Positions 52,256 to 60,354 of a DNA stretch of 64,000 bases are shown piece after piece. A model generated the notes under the pieces. That model worked only from the letters and a program-made list of their open reading frames with translations. It ran no database searches and was not told the DNA's origin. This stretch comes from Clostridium_AD sp036569345. Lineage in GTDB: Bacteria > Bacillota > Clostridia > Clostridiales > Clostridiaceae. The position numbers and the translations under genes are program-made. Position 1 is the first letter of the stretch; every line of letters starts with the position of its first letter. The stretch lies in NCBI RefSeq assembly GCF_036569345.1, contig NZ_DATCQT010000029.1, positions 57,940 to 121,939 of the forward strand, written 5' to 3'.

Positions 52256-54430
52256 TTGGAAGCTATAAGCAGTTTACCAGGACGTATACGATTTAAAAGT
52301 AATAAAATATACAACAACAAGCCTTTGGCAGAATATATTAATACATATACTGATGGGCTCTTTGGTGTAATATATTGTAATGTAAATATATATACCACCT
52401 CAATTCTTATTAAATATGATTCTAAAAAAATTGATTATAATACAATTAAAGAAAATTTATATTGTGTAATTAACTCAAGTGCAATGGAGACAAAAGAGAA
52501 ATTGAATCATTACAATATGTACTATAAAACTCTGGAAAAGAGAAATATTTCAAGAAATAAATTTTTAGCTTTTAGTTTAATATACATATTCTTTAAAACA
52601 AAACAAATCTCCTTTGGAAAGTTTTCTCTTAGCAGAAATGTACTTGTATTTGAATTAGCATCTTTAGTTACTATTATAGGGGGGTACCCTTTATTTAGAA
52701 AACTTTTTAAGCAGTCAACTCGTAGTATTTCATCACAATCAGAAGTAATATTGAATATAGTTGCGATTTCTTTTACTCTTTCAAGAGAAAGTAGTAAAGG
52801 AGTACTAGTTCTAGTTCTTAAACACATGAACAATTATATAAAGCTTGCTTCAGATGCATCGTGTATGAGAACTCTAAATTGCAACATGTCCCGTACTTCG
52901 GGAATGGCATGGCTAATTAGAGATAATCAACAGGAAATACTACAAAATGTTAAGAACTTAAAGCTTGAAGATATAATAGTTATTCACAAGGGAGAGTTAA
53001 TACCTGTTGATGGTGAAGTAGTTGATGGAAAAGCTTCTGTTAATAGCTTATACCTTACAGGGCAACCAATTATTAATGAAGTCACTATAGGTAACAAAGT
53101 GCATGAGGGAATTATACTAATTGAAGGTGAATTAAAAATAAAGGTAAGTAAAGTGCCAGAAGAATATAATAAAACTGATCTCTTATTAAAGGAACTTGAT
53201 GTTACTGCTAAGCTCAACGTGTATGAAAAAATTATTACACCAGTTTCTATAGGAATGGCTACATTAAATTTCATTTTTACAGGGAACATATTAAATGCCT
53301 TTGGTATATTACTTGTGTTTACACCTTCGGCTAGTAGAACAGCCTTAAATTCGGGGATTAGAAATTATGTAACAGCGCTTAGTAAACAAAATATATATTT
53401 AAGAAACCCAGAATGCATCGAAAGCATTAGTAATACTACTCAGGTTGTATTTGATAAAACGGGTACACTGACACAAGGAAATATGAATATAATGCGCGTT
53501 GATTCGTTTAATGACAGTTATAGTAGAGATGATCTTTTAATCCTTTGTTCAGAATGCGAAGCAGACAGTTATCATGCAGTTGCTCTATCATTTAAAGAAG
53601 CTACACGTAATATAAATAATAGTAATGCAAACAGAGTAGAACATATTATAAAAATTCCATCAAAGGGAATAGAAGCTTATTGTAATCAGCAAAAGGTATT
53701 AATAGGAAGTTTAGATTTCTTAAACGAAAATGGTATAAATACATCAGAGGCATCTTATAAATTAGAAGAATATAAAAAAATACATTGTAAGCCTATATTG
53801 GTAAGCGTGAATGGTAATCTTGCTGGTTTATTTGCAATGCAAGATATTATAAGACCAAGTTCAATAGAGCTTGTTAAAAGGTTAAAGAAAATTGGTTTAA
53901 AGGATATTTACTTGCTTACTGGAGATAATTTTGATGTAGCATTAGATGTTGCCAAAAGATTATCTATTGATGAAAACAAAATATTTAGTGGGTATAATTA
54001 TGAACAAAAGGAGAGGTTTGTTAAAGAACTTAGGAATAAAGGAAAAATTTTAATGGTCGGAGATGGAATAAACGATGAAAGGGCAATGGGAGCAGCAGAT
54101 GTAAGTGTAAGTTTCTCAAATAATGCTTGTGATAAACTTAAATTACAATCAGATTGTATAATTTTTGAAGATGATATGGAAAAGCTTGTGGATTTGATTT
54201 TGATATCCAATAAATCTTTAAAAGAAATAAATCATACTATAACAATTTCACAAGCATATAATTTCTTTTTCGGAACTTTAACCTTTCTTCAATATTTTGA
54301 TGCATTTACAGCTAAATCACTTAATACAATGAATTCTCTTATGGTACTTTTGATAAACGAAAGAATAAGATGGACAAAAGCTAATAATTTTCGTGATGAG
54401 AATATTATAAATAGAAAAAAGCGATATTAA
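52256..54430 (+). CDS. Aberrant P1B-type ATPase with degenerate HMA domain
   Basis: 724 residues from TTG 52256. N-terminal HMA-like domain (SLPGRIRFKSNKI to ILIKYDSKKI, residues 5-58) without a CxxC metal motif, membrane helices around 103-185 and 325-358, actuator, then P domain D400 in DKTGTLT and hinge GDGINDERAMGAAD. Three hallmarks are altered: the actuator reads TGQP (Gln270 for the dephosphorylation Glu), the membrane metal site reads FTPSAS in place of CPC, and the N-domain His-Pro is HA (440-441). May be a P1B-6/FezB-like metal pump or a catalytically changed relative. Confidence 0.82.
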   Translation: MEAISSLPGRIRFKSNKIYNNKPLAEYINTYTDGLFGVIYCNVNIYTTSILIKYDSKKIDYNTIKENLYCVINSSAMETKEKLNHYNMYYKTLEKRNISRNKFLAFSLIYIFFKTKQISFGKFSLSRNVLVFELASLVTIIGGYPLFRKLFKQSTRSISSQSEVILNIVAISFTLSRESSKGVLVLVLKHMNNYIKLASDASCMRTLNCNMSRTSGMAWLIRDNQQEILQNVKNLKLEDIIVIHKGELIPVDGEVVDGKASVNSLYLTGQPIINEVTIGNKVHEGIILIEGELKIKVSKVPEEYNKTDLLLKELDVTAKLNVYEKIITPVSIGMATLNFIFTGNILNAFGILLVFTPSASRTALNSGIRNYVTALSKQNIYLRNPECIESISNTTQVVFDKTGTLTQGNMNIMRVDSFNDSYSRDDLLILCSECEADSYHAVALSFKEATRNINNSNANRVEHIIKIPSKGIEAYCNQQKVLIGSLDFLNENGINTSEASYKLEEYKKIHCKPILVSVNGNLAGLFAMQDIIRPSSIELVKRLKKIGLKDIYLLTGDNFDVALDVAKRLSIDENKIFSGYNYEQKERFVKELRNKGKILMVGDGINDERAMGAADVSVSFSNNACDKLKLQSDCIIFEDDMEKLVDLILISNKSLKEINHTITISQAYNFFFGTLTFLQYFDAFTAKSLNTMNSLMVLLINERIRWTKANNFRDENIINRKKRY

Positions 54431-54559
54431 GAGGCTCCAAATTTGTAACAAAATTGAGAATAAAAAAACTTTAAATACACAAGATATTAAAGGAAATACA
54501 ATTGATATTTAGGCATGTCATGTCTTTGGTGTGTTGTGTAATTTAAAGGAGGAATAATT

Positions 54560-54754
54560 ATGGCAGTTCGTGAAGGAACGGTTCCAGTAGCACTAGGCAC
54601 TGTTGTAACAGGTGTTGGCGCAGTTATGGTAGCAATGGAGATGGCACCAATGATAGCAGCGGGAGTAGTTGGTTTCGGTGCAGCTCATATTGTACTCGGA
54701 GCTATTGATTTAGTTGGAAAAAAGAATGGTAATAAAAGAACAAACACCAACTAA
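54560..54754 (+). CDS. Small Gly/Ala-rich membrane protein, unknown
   Basis: 64 residues, two predicted membrane segments (VPVALGTVVTGVGAVMVAM and PMIAAGVVGFGAAHIVLGAI) with glycine-zipper spacing, and a short basic Lys/Asn tail. ATG behind a near-perfect AAAGGAGGA site, suggesting high translation. No family recognised. Last gene of the cluster, 130 bases after the ATPase and followed by a terminator. Confidence 0.7.
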   Translation: MAVREGTVPVALGTVVTGVGAVMVAMEMAPMIAAGVVGFGAAHIVLGAIDLVGKKNGNKRTNTN

Positions 54755-54773
54755 TAAAATATATTATTAATTT

Positions 54774-54818
54774 GACACTGTGACTAAAGTATATAAATAT
54801 TTTTGTCACAGTGTCTTT
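54774..54818 (+). terminator. Terminator closing the P-type ATPase cluster
   Basis: 11-bp stem GACACTGTGAC (54774-54784 with 54805-54815), 20-nt loop, then TTTT. Confidence 0.78.
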
Positions 54819-54842
54819 TAAGTGGAAATTGATTGTATTATG

Positions 54843-54886
54843 TTTACAGTATGTCTACAGTATGCCTACAGTATGCCTACAGTATG
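54843..54886 (+). repeat. Four tandem 11-bp repeats, YYTACAGTATG
   Basis: Units at 54843, 54854, 54865 and 54876 differ only in their first two bases (TT, TC, CC, CC). The 11-bp period is about one helix turn. Lies upstream of the phospholipase-like gene. An inverted repeat TATCTTA/TAAGATA follows at 54914-54937. Confidence 0.8.
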
Positions 54887-55012
54887 ACTCTAGTTTACTT
54901 CCAACTTTGTTAATATCTTATTTTTAACCATAAGATAACTAAATTTTAACCTAATCTAAATTATAATTTCATCATTTTGGAATAGTATATAAGTATAGGG
55001 AGGTGTAATACT

Positions 55013-55600
55013 ATGGTAGTTGATACCCACTTACTCATATCACAAATATTATATAAATACATTTCAAATAATATGAATTTTAAATTAGATAGGTTAGCAT
55101 TTGCATATGGTAATATAAAACCAGATTTAATTAACAAAGATATTAATCATTCACACACGTTAGAGGAAAGCTTATATAGTGTTAATAAATATTCAGAAGA
55201 ATTGATGAATAAAAACATTTCTATCAAAGAATTTTCAAGGTCTTTAGGGGTGATTTGTCATTTCGCTTGTGATTATTTTTGTCTATATCACAGGGAAGGT
55301 AATGAGAAAAAAGGTTTAGTTGAGCACCTTTTTTATGAAGAGATGCTTCATGTGAAATTAATAACACTTCTATTAACAGGAAAGATAGAGTTTAATGATC
55401 AAGAGAAGCCGAAAGATAATGTAGAAGGTATAGCACTTAAGCTACAAGAAAAATATAATTCGGAATTAGAGAGTTCAACAAGGGATATAACATATGCCTT
55501 GTCTGGGGCTTTGCAAATATCAAAATTAATAGTATGCTCAAATCAGTTGTATTTGCAGCAAAAGGAAATGCATATTTCCCAAAAATATCAATTGAATTAA
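55013..55600 (+). CDS. Zinc-dependent phospholipase C family protein
   Basis: 195 residues. Helical PF00882-type fold with scattered metal-binding His/Asp: THLLISQIL near the start, AYGNIKPDL, HSHTLEESL, and GVICHFACDYFCLYHR. No signal peptide, so unlike secreted alpha-toxin it is probably intracellular; substrate unknown. ATG with AGGGAGGTG. Flanked by 11-bp repeats upstream and a strong terminator downstream. Confidence 0.82.
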   Translation: MVVDTHLLISQILYKYISNNMNFKLDRLAFAYGNIKPDLINKDINHSHTLEESLYSVNKYSEELMNKNISIKEFSRSLGVICHFACDYFCLYHREGNEKKGLVEHLFYEEMLHVKLITLLLTGKIEFNDQEKPKDNVEGIALKLQEKYNSELESSTRDITYALSGALQISKLIVCSNQLYLQQKEMHISQKYQLN

Positions 55601-55652
55601 TTACATATATAGTTAATTAAAAATTAACACCAAAAATTATTTGTATTAATTT

Positions 55653-55696
55653 AAATAGCTTGATAATTAGTAACTTAATTATCAAGCTATTTTTGG
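55653..55696 (+). terminator. Terminator after phospholipase-like gene
   Basis: Perfect 17-bp stem (55653-55669 with 55676-55692), 6-nt loop, then TTTT. Confidence 0.9.
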
Positions 55697-55770
55697 AATA
55701 CTTTACTATTTTTACGCGTGAATTTTTTGTGGTATAATGTAGATTGTTAACGAAATAAGGAGGGTTATGA

Positions 55771-56763
55771 ATGGCAATACTTACATCTATTAAGGATGCT
55801 CTAAACGCGAAACAATATAAATCTGAGATTGAAAAATTAATCGAGGAAAATAAAAATTTAAAATACATAAAACTAACTCCAACTCAAATGGGAATGAGCC
55901 AAATTTTATCTAGAACTAAAGAGCTTGAAGTGGAGCTTGAAGGATACAATAGCTTAATTGAAACAAAAACAAAAGACATAGAAGAACTTAAAATGGAATA
56001 TAATAATCAAGCTGTGTATCAATCTAAAGAATTTGAACAGAAATTAGATGAATATGATAATTTGATCTTACAAAAGAATAAAGAACTTGAAGATAAATCC
56101 ACGGAATACGATGAATTCATTGAAAAGAAAAGTAAAGAATATGAGGACTTAATCGGATTAAAAGCTAATGAGCTTAAAAGTAAATCCAGTGAATTTGAAA
56201 TTTTAATTGAGGCTAAAACAAAATCTGTTGAGGAACTTAATTCGGAATATAACAATGTAACAACACGTGTAGACAGTTTGAAATCTCAAATAGTCAACTT
56301 AGATACTGAAGTATTAATGCAAAGTTTTGGAATTTCTAAACCTAAATATGATTTAATGGATTCAGAAAAATCATCTGAAATGCTTCAAGAAATAAGAGAA
56401 AAGCAAATGGAGATGATTAAATCTAAAGAAGCCATAGAATTTAAGCAATGGATTATTAATGGAAGTATAAAACAAGGCAACCAGCTAGTGGAAGATAAGA
56501 CGGAAGATATGGTTAAACTGGTTCTTAGGATTTTCAATGATGAATGTGATGCTATAATTGATAAGGTGAAATATAGTAATGTAGAAGTTATAGAGAATAT
56601 AATCAAAAAGTTCTTTGAGGATTTAAATAAACTTGGTAATTTAACACAGGTTAAGATATCACCTAAGTTTTTTAATACTAAAATAGAAGAGCTTTACCTT
56701 TGTTATGAATATAAACTAAAAAAACAAGAAGAAAAAGAAGAACAAAGAAGAATGGCAGAATAA
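55771..56763 (+). CDS. DUF4041 coiled-coil protein lacking the usual nuclease domain
   Basis: 330 residues. Residues about 20-185 are a long coiled coil built from irregular ~15-residue repeats (YNSLIETKTKDIEEL, YDNLILQKNKELEDK, YEDLIGLKANELKSK). Residues ~190-320 match DUF4041 (FGISKPKYDLMDSEK, EIREKQMEMIKSKEAIEF, IFNDECDAIIDKVKYSN). Family members usually continue into a GIY-YIG/T5orf172 nuclease domain, but this one stops at EEQRRMAE and a terminator follows. So it is a truncated or short form. Often phage-associated; no other phage genes nearby. Confidence 0.83.
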   Translation: MAILTSIKDALNAKQYKSEIEKLIEENKNLKYIKLTPTQMGMSQILSRTKELEVELEGYNSLIETKTKDIEELKMEYNNQAVYQSKEFEQKLDEYDNLILQKNKELEDKSTEYDEFIEKKSKEYEDLIGLKANELKSKSSEFEILIEAKTKSVEELNSEYNNVTTRVDSLKSQIVNLDTEVLMQSFGISKPKYDLMDSEKSSEMLQEIREKQMEMIKSKEAIEFKQWIINGSIKQGNQLVEDKTEDMVKLVLRIFNDECDAIIDKVKYSNVEVIENIIKKFFEDLNKLGNLTQVKISPKFFNTKIEELYLCYEYKLKKQEEKEEQRRMAE

Positions 56764-56796
56764 TACTTAGCTTTTTTAAGTTCAATAAAATTTATA

Positions 56797-56830
56797 GAAT
56801 GTTGATCTAACAGATCAATGTTCTTTTTTT
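56797..56830 (+). terminator. Terminator after DUF4041 gene
   Basis: 12-bp stem with two G-U pairs (56797-56808 with 56812-56823), then seven T residues. Confidence 0.8.
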
Positions 56831-56950
56831 ATGTAAGTCTTAAAATTTAAAGTATATTATTATATCCAAAAGTTAAATATTGTGTTACATTAAATATGTT
56901 GGTAAATTTTTATTTTATATAGTAATTGTTTTAAACGAGGAGGATGAAAT

Positions 56951-57790
56951 ATGGAATTAGATTTAAAGTTTCAAAACTTAAAGAAAAATATTAAGAGTTT
57001 AGGAAGTGTAGCCATAGCATATTCAGGTGGGGTTGATAGTACATTTCTTCTAAAAGTAGCAGCTGATGTTTTAGGGGATAAGGTTATAGCAATTACTGCA
57101 AAGTCAACAACGTACCCAGAAAGAGAATTTAAAGAAGCTGTTAAATATATTGGAGACATTGGAGCAAAACATATAGTAATAATTTCTGAAGAATTAGAAA
57201 TTGAAGGGTTTGCTAAAAATCCTATTGATAGATGTTATTTCTGTAAAAAGGAACTTTTCTCGAAGGTTAGAAAAGTTGCTGATGATAATAATATTAACGC
57301 AGTTTTGGATGGATCAAATGCTGATGATGTTTCCGATTATAGACCAGGAATGAAGGCAGCTAATGAATTAAAAGTTATTAGTCCATTAAAGGATGCTGGG
57401 CTTACAAAGGATAATATAAGAGAATTATCTAAGAAACTAGGATTACCGACTTGGAACAAGCCTGCTTTTGCATGTTTATCTTCAAGATTCCCTTATGGGA
57501 ATGAGATAACAGTTGAAAAATTAAGTATGGTTGAAAGAGCAGAACAGTTTTTAATGGATTTAGGCTTTAGACAAATAAGAGTAAGACATCATGGTGATAT
57601 AGCAAGGGTTGAGGTTAATGCAGAGGAAAGAAATAAATTTTTTGATATAGAACTTATGGATAAGGTCGCAAATGAATTAAAAAGTTTTGGGTTTAAATAT
57701 GTTACTCTTGACTTATTAGGATATAGAACAGGAAGTATGAATGAAGTACTAAGTGAGAAAGAAAAGAATTCAGCAAAAGCTCTTGATTAA
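56951..57790 (+). CDS. larE: LarE sulfur transferase (NPN cofactor synthesis), three-Cys type
   Basis: 279 residues, PP-loop ATPase. SGGVDS at 25-30; adenylates and adds sulfur to the nicotinic-acid-derived precursor of the nickel-pincer cofactor of lactate racemase. Cys175 in PAFACLSSRFPYG is the position of the sacrificial cysteine of the Lactobacillus enzyme; Cys95 and Cys98 (DRCYFCKK) make up a three-cysteine set typical of [4Fe-4S]-dependent LarE, which need not sacrifice its own sulfur. ATG with GAGGAGGA. Convergent with larA. Confidence 0.92.
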   Translation: MELDLKFQNLKKNIKSLGSVAIAYSGGVDSTFLLKVAADVLGDKVIAITAKSTTYPEREFKEAVKYIGDIGAKHIVIISEELEIEGFAKNPIDRCYFCKKELFSKVRKVADDNNINAVLDGSNADDVSDYRPGMKAANELKVISPLKDAGLTKDNIRELSKKLGLPTWNKPAFACLSSRFPYGNEITVEKLSMVERAEQFLMDLGFRQIRVRHHGDIARVEVNAEERNKFFDIELMDKVANELKSFGFKYVTLDLLGYRTGSMNEVLSEKEKNSAKALD

Positions 57791-57807
57791 CATCAAGAGC
57801 TTTTTTT
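57775..57807. terminator. Bidirectional terminator between larE and larA
   Basis: 13-bp stem AAAAGCTCTTGAT (57775-57787 with 57792-57804), then a T run. The larE stop codon lies in the loop edge. Confidence 0.85.
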
Positions 57808-57851
57808 AATAAAGGGTGACACTTCTTAAATGAAAATTAAATATGAGATTT

Positions 57852-59150
57852 TCACTTAATAGGTGGAAGTTTAGGTAAGGTGTTTGCACCGTGTGGCATT
57901 ATATATGTTTTTAAATTTTCACCCTTTTCTGCATAGGTTAAATTAAGTGCCTCATCTATTGTTTTAACTATTTTAATATCGGTATTTTCAAGAAATTTAG
58001 GATCTAAATTTGAAACAAGAATAAGATTAAAAGTTTGAGCAGTTTCACAAGAAAGGCAGCCTATATGTTTTGATATAGTATAACGCTTTCTTAGTGATTT
58101 TTCACGATCAAGTAAGGTATTATAATTAGCAAGTATAGATTTAACATCATCATCTCCTCCGAGCCCTTCACTGCATTCTGTTAATGCAATGAGAGTACCC
58201 CCGTCCTTCACAGCTTCTCTTGAGTTCAGGAAAAGTTTTGAGGATTGATAAAAATTAATATCCTTAGGATAACCACCTGCAGTTGCTATCACTAAATCCG
58301 CTTTTTCTTTTATGTACACGCCATCAGATTTATCAACATATTTTCGCCCTTGTTCATGTGCTTTAATATAATTTCCCGCAACTGCTGAAGATATATTACC
58401 AGTGCTATCCATAATTACATTAAACATAAAAGAGGGGTTAACCATTGTAGTTGCTTGTTCCATGTCTAAATGTACAGGATTATTAGTTATATTTCCACAT
58501 TTAATTTCAGGACGGGTTCCTTCTCCTAAATTTTTATTAAGTGCCAGACCATGATTTGCCATTATTGTTTCATAAGATGCAATGCCAGGTAATACTGACT
58601 TTTTACCTCCAGACCAACCAACTAGAAAATGATATACTATGCCTCCAGTGATTATAATATGGTCACATTCCATAGCTTTCTTGTTGATGCTGACTGGAGT
58701 ACCAAAGCTTGTTTTACCTAAATAAGTTAAGTTATCTTTATTATTACAATCATGATCAATTATCTTATAATTTCCGTAAAGCGTGTCCCCAAGTAGTTGT
58801 TTGTGTTCATCTTCTGTTTGATTTCTATGGGATCCTGTGGCGCTAATAAACAATATGTCTTTAGTTTCTATTCCTGATTGCAGAAGTTCGTCCACAATGA
58901 ATGGTAGATATACAGATGGTTTTTGCCAAATTCTAGTTACATCCGGTATAATAATACAAATTTTTTCGCCTGGATGTACTATTTCGCTAATTCTTGGGCT
59001 TGATATAGGATTTTGTAGGGCTTCCTTTATTACATCCTTCTCAGTTTTAGAACTTGTTGAAGGAATATTATCAATTACACCAATAACATTTTCTTCGTTA
59101 ATAGAAAAATTAACAGTACTTCTTCCATATTTCAATTCAAACTTTTTCAT
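57852..59150 (-). CDS. larA: Nickel-pincer lactate racemase family protein LarA
   Basis: 432 residues. Residues that hold the pincer cofactor and nickel match the Lactobacillus plantarum numbering exactly: His108 (SATGSHRN), His174 (IVYHFLVGWSGG), Lys184 (GGKKSVLPG) and His200. Racemises lactate or another 2-hydroxyacid; many LarA homologues use other substrates, so specificity is open. ATG at 59150 with GGGAGGAT upstream. larB and larC are not in the window. Confidence 0.9.
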   Translation of the reverse strand: MKKFELKYGRSTVNFSINEENVIGVIDNIPSTSSKTEKDVIKEALQNPISSPRISEIVHPGEKICIIIPDVTRIWQKPSVYLPFIVDELLQSGIETKDILFISATGSHRNQTEDEHKQLLGDTLYGNYKIIDHDCNNKDNLTYLGKTSFGTPVSINKKAMECDHIIITGGIVYHFLVGWSGGKKSVLPGIASYETIMANHGLALNKNLGEGTRPEIKCGNITNNPVHLDMEQATTMVNPSFMFNVIMDSTGNISSAVAGNYIKAHEQGRKYVDKSDGVYIKEKADLVIATAGGYPKDINFYQSSKLFLNSREAVKDGGTLIALTECSEGLGGDDDVKSILANYNTLLDREKSLRKRYTISKHIGCLSCETAQTFNLILVSNLDPKFLENTDIKIVKTIDEALNLTYAEKGENLKTYIMPHGANTLPKLPPIK

Positions 59151-59183
59151 GGTTATATCCTCCCATAATTTCTCTTTCTATAT

Positions 59184-59212
59184 ATTAAACATGATATCTT
59201 AAAAAATGTCAA
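59184..59212 (-). promoter_or_regulatory. Possible larA promoter
   Basis: Minus strand TTGACA (59207-59212), a 17-base spacer and TTTAAT (59184-59189). Confidence 0.5.
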
Positions 59213-59232
59213 TGTATAAGGCAACTTAGCAT

Positions 59233-59254
59233 AATGTTTATTTTTGAAAACATT
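59233..59254. promoter_or_regulatory. Inverted repeat AATGTTT-N8-AAACATT between larA and the AEC gene
   Basis: 7-bp arms at 59233-59239 and 59248-59254; another AATGTTT at 59269-59275. Sits between divergent promoters, so a shared operator is possible. Confidence 0.4.
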
Positions 59255-59290
59255 TACACTGCTTTTATAATGTTTTAATTAGAAATTGCA

Positions 59291-59319
59291 TTGAAAATTG
59301 TTTCTAACATATATATAAT
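59291..59319 (+). promoter_or_regulatory. Promoter of AEC transporter and pxpA
   Basis: TTGAAA (59291-59296), a 17-base spacer and TATAAT (59314-59319). Confidence 0.75.
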
Positions 59320-59388
59320 AAAAATATAATTGTATCCAAGATTAAGTAAGAATTGAATAAATATTCAACCTGGGGGGCAGTAATCTAT

Positions 59389-60321
59389 ATGTTTTTTGCA
59401 GCAGATCAAAGTGTATTAAGTATAATGATAATGATTATGATAGGATATTTTTTAATGTATAAAAAATTAATTGATGAAAAGGGAATTAATCTAATAACAT
59501 TTATCGTTATCAATATTTCACTTCCAATGATGATGGTTAACACAATTCTAAGCAATTTTACAAAGAAGCAGTTTTTAGCTGATTCAAGTGGATTAATAGT
59601 TCCTTTTGTAACAATAGGTATTTGCGTTATTATTGCCAAGATATTTGCTAAGATTGCAAAGGTTAAGAGTAATAGACGTGGACTATTTGTATCTATGTTT
59701 TTTAATTCAAACACCATATTTATGGGAATTCCAATTAATATGGCCCTATTTGGAGAAAAGAGTGTTCCCTATGTGCTACTTTATTATATCGCTAATACAG
59801 TTTTCTTTTGGACATTAGGTGTATATGAGATAACTAAAGATGGAGACAAAAAACCTTTGAGTTTTTTTTCAATAGATTTTATTAAAAAAATATTTTCACC
59901 ACCTTTGATGGGATTTATATTTGGAATGGTTCTAGTGTTCTTAAACATAAAATTGCCATTATTTCTTATGAATACAACTAAAAATTTGGGAAATCTTACA
60001 ACTCCTTTATCAATGTTTTTTATTGGTGCATCAATTTATTCAGTAGATTTTAAGTCACTTAAGTTTAGCTTAGATATAGTTTGGGTATTAATAGGTAGAT
60101 TTATAATATCACCAGCACTAGTGATATTCATCGTGCCTATATTTCCCATACCGAATCTTATGCGTTCTGTTTTTGTTATACAGGCGGCTATGCCTGTCAT
60201 GGCTAATACTGCGATAATTGCAAAAGCTTACAGCTCAGATTATGATTTTGCTTCATTAATGATAGCAATTTCAACTATTGGTACTTTACTAGTAATACCA
60301 ATTATAATGACAATATTATAG
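59389..60321 (+). CDS. AEC (auxin efflux carrier) family transporter
   Basis: 310 residues from ATG 59389, which GGGGGG upstream supports; a TTG 12 codons earlier is less likely. About ten hydrophobic helices in two halves, with the unwound-helix sequences ISLPMMM and the Asn-rich FFNSNTIFMGIP cross-over typical of the family. Bacterial members move malate, lactate or other carboxylates. Divergent from larA, so lactate or another hydroxyacid is a reasonable guess. Confidence 0.87.
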   Translation: MFFAADQSVLSIMIMIMIGYFLMYKKLIDEKGINLITFIVINISLPMMMVNTILSNFTKKQFLADSSGLIVPFVTIGICVIIAKIFAKIAKVKSNRRGLFVSMFFNSNTIFMGIPINMALFGEKSVPYVLLYYIANTVFFWTLGVYEITKDGDKKPLSFFSIDFIKKIFSPPLMGFIFGMVLVFLNIKLPLFLMNTTKNLGNLTTPLSMFFIGASIYSVDFKSLKFSLDIVWVLIGRFIISPALVIFIVPIFPIPNLMRSVFVIQAAMPVMANTAIIAKAYSSDYDFASLMIAISTIGTLLVIPIIMTIL

Positions 60322-60354
60322 GAAATTATTTATTAAAACAAAGGAGAAAAAAGT

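Noticed and set aside
56040..56240. Tandem DNA repeats in the DUF4041 gene as a mobile or CRISPR-like array
   Set aside because: The periodicity is imperfect and in frame, reflecting the coiled-coil protein repeat.
59285..59292. ATTGCATT at the AEC promoter as a shared regulon site with pyc and the 2801 palindrome
   Set aside because: An 8-mer of this composition is expected several times by chance in 64 kb, and spacing and symmetry differ between sites.
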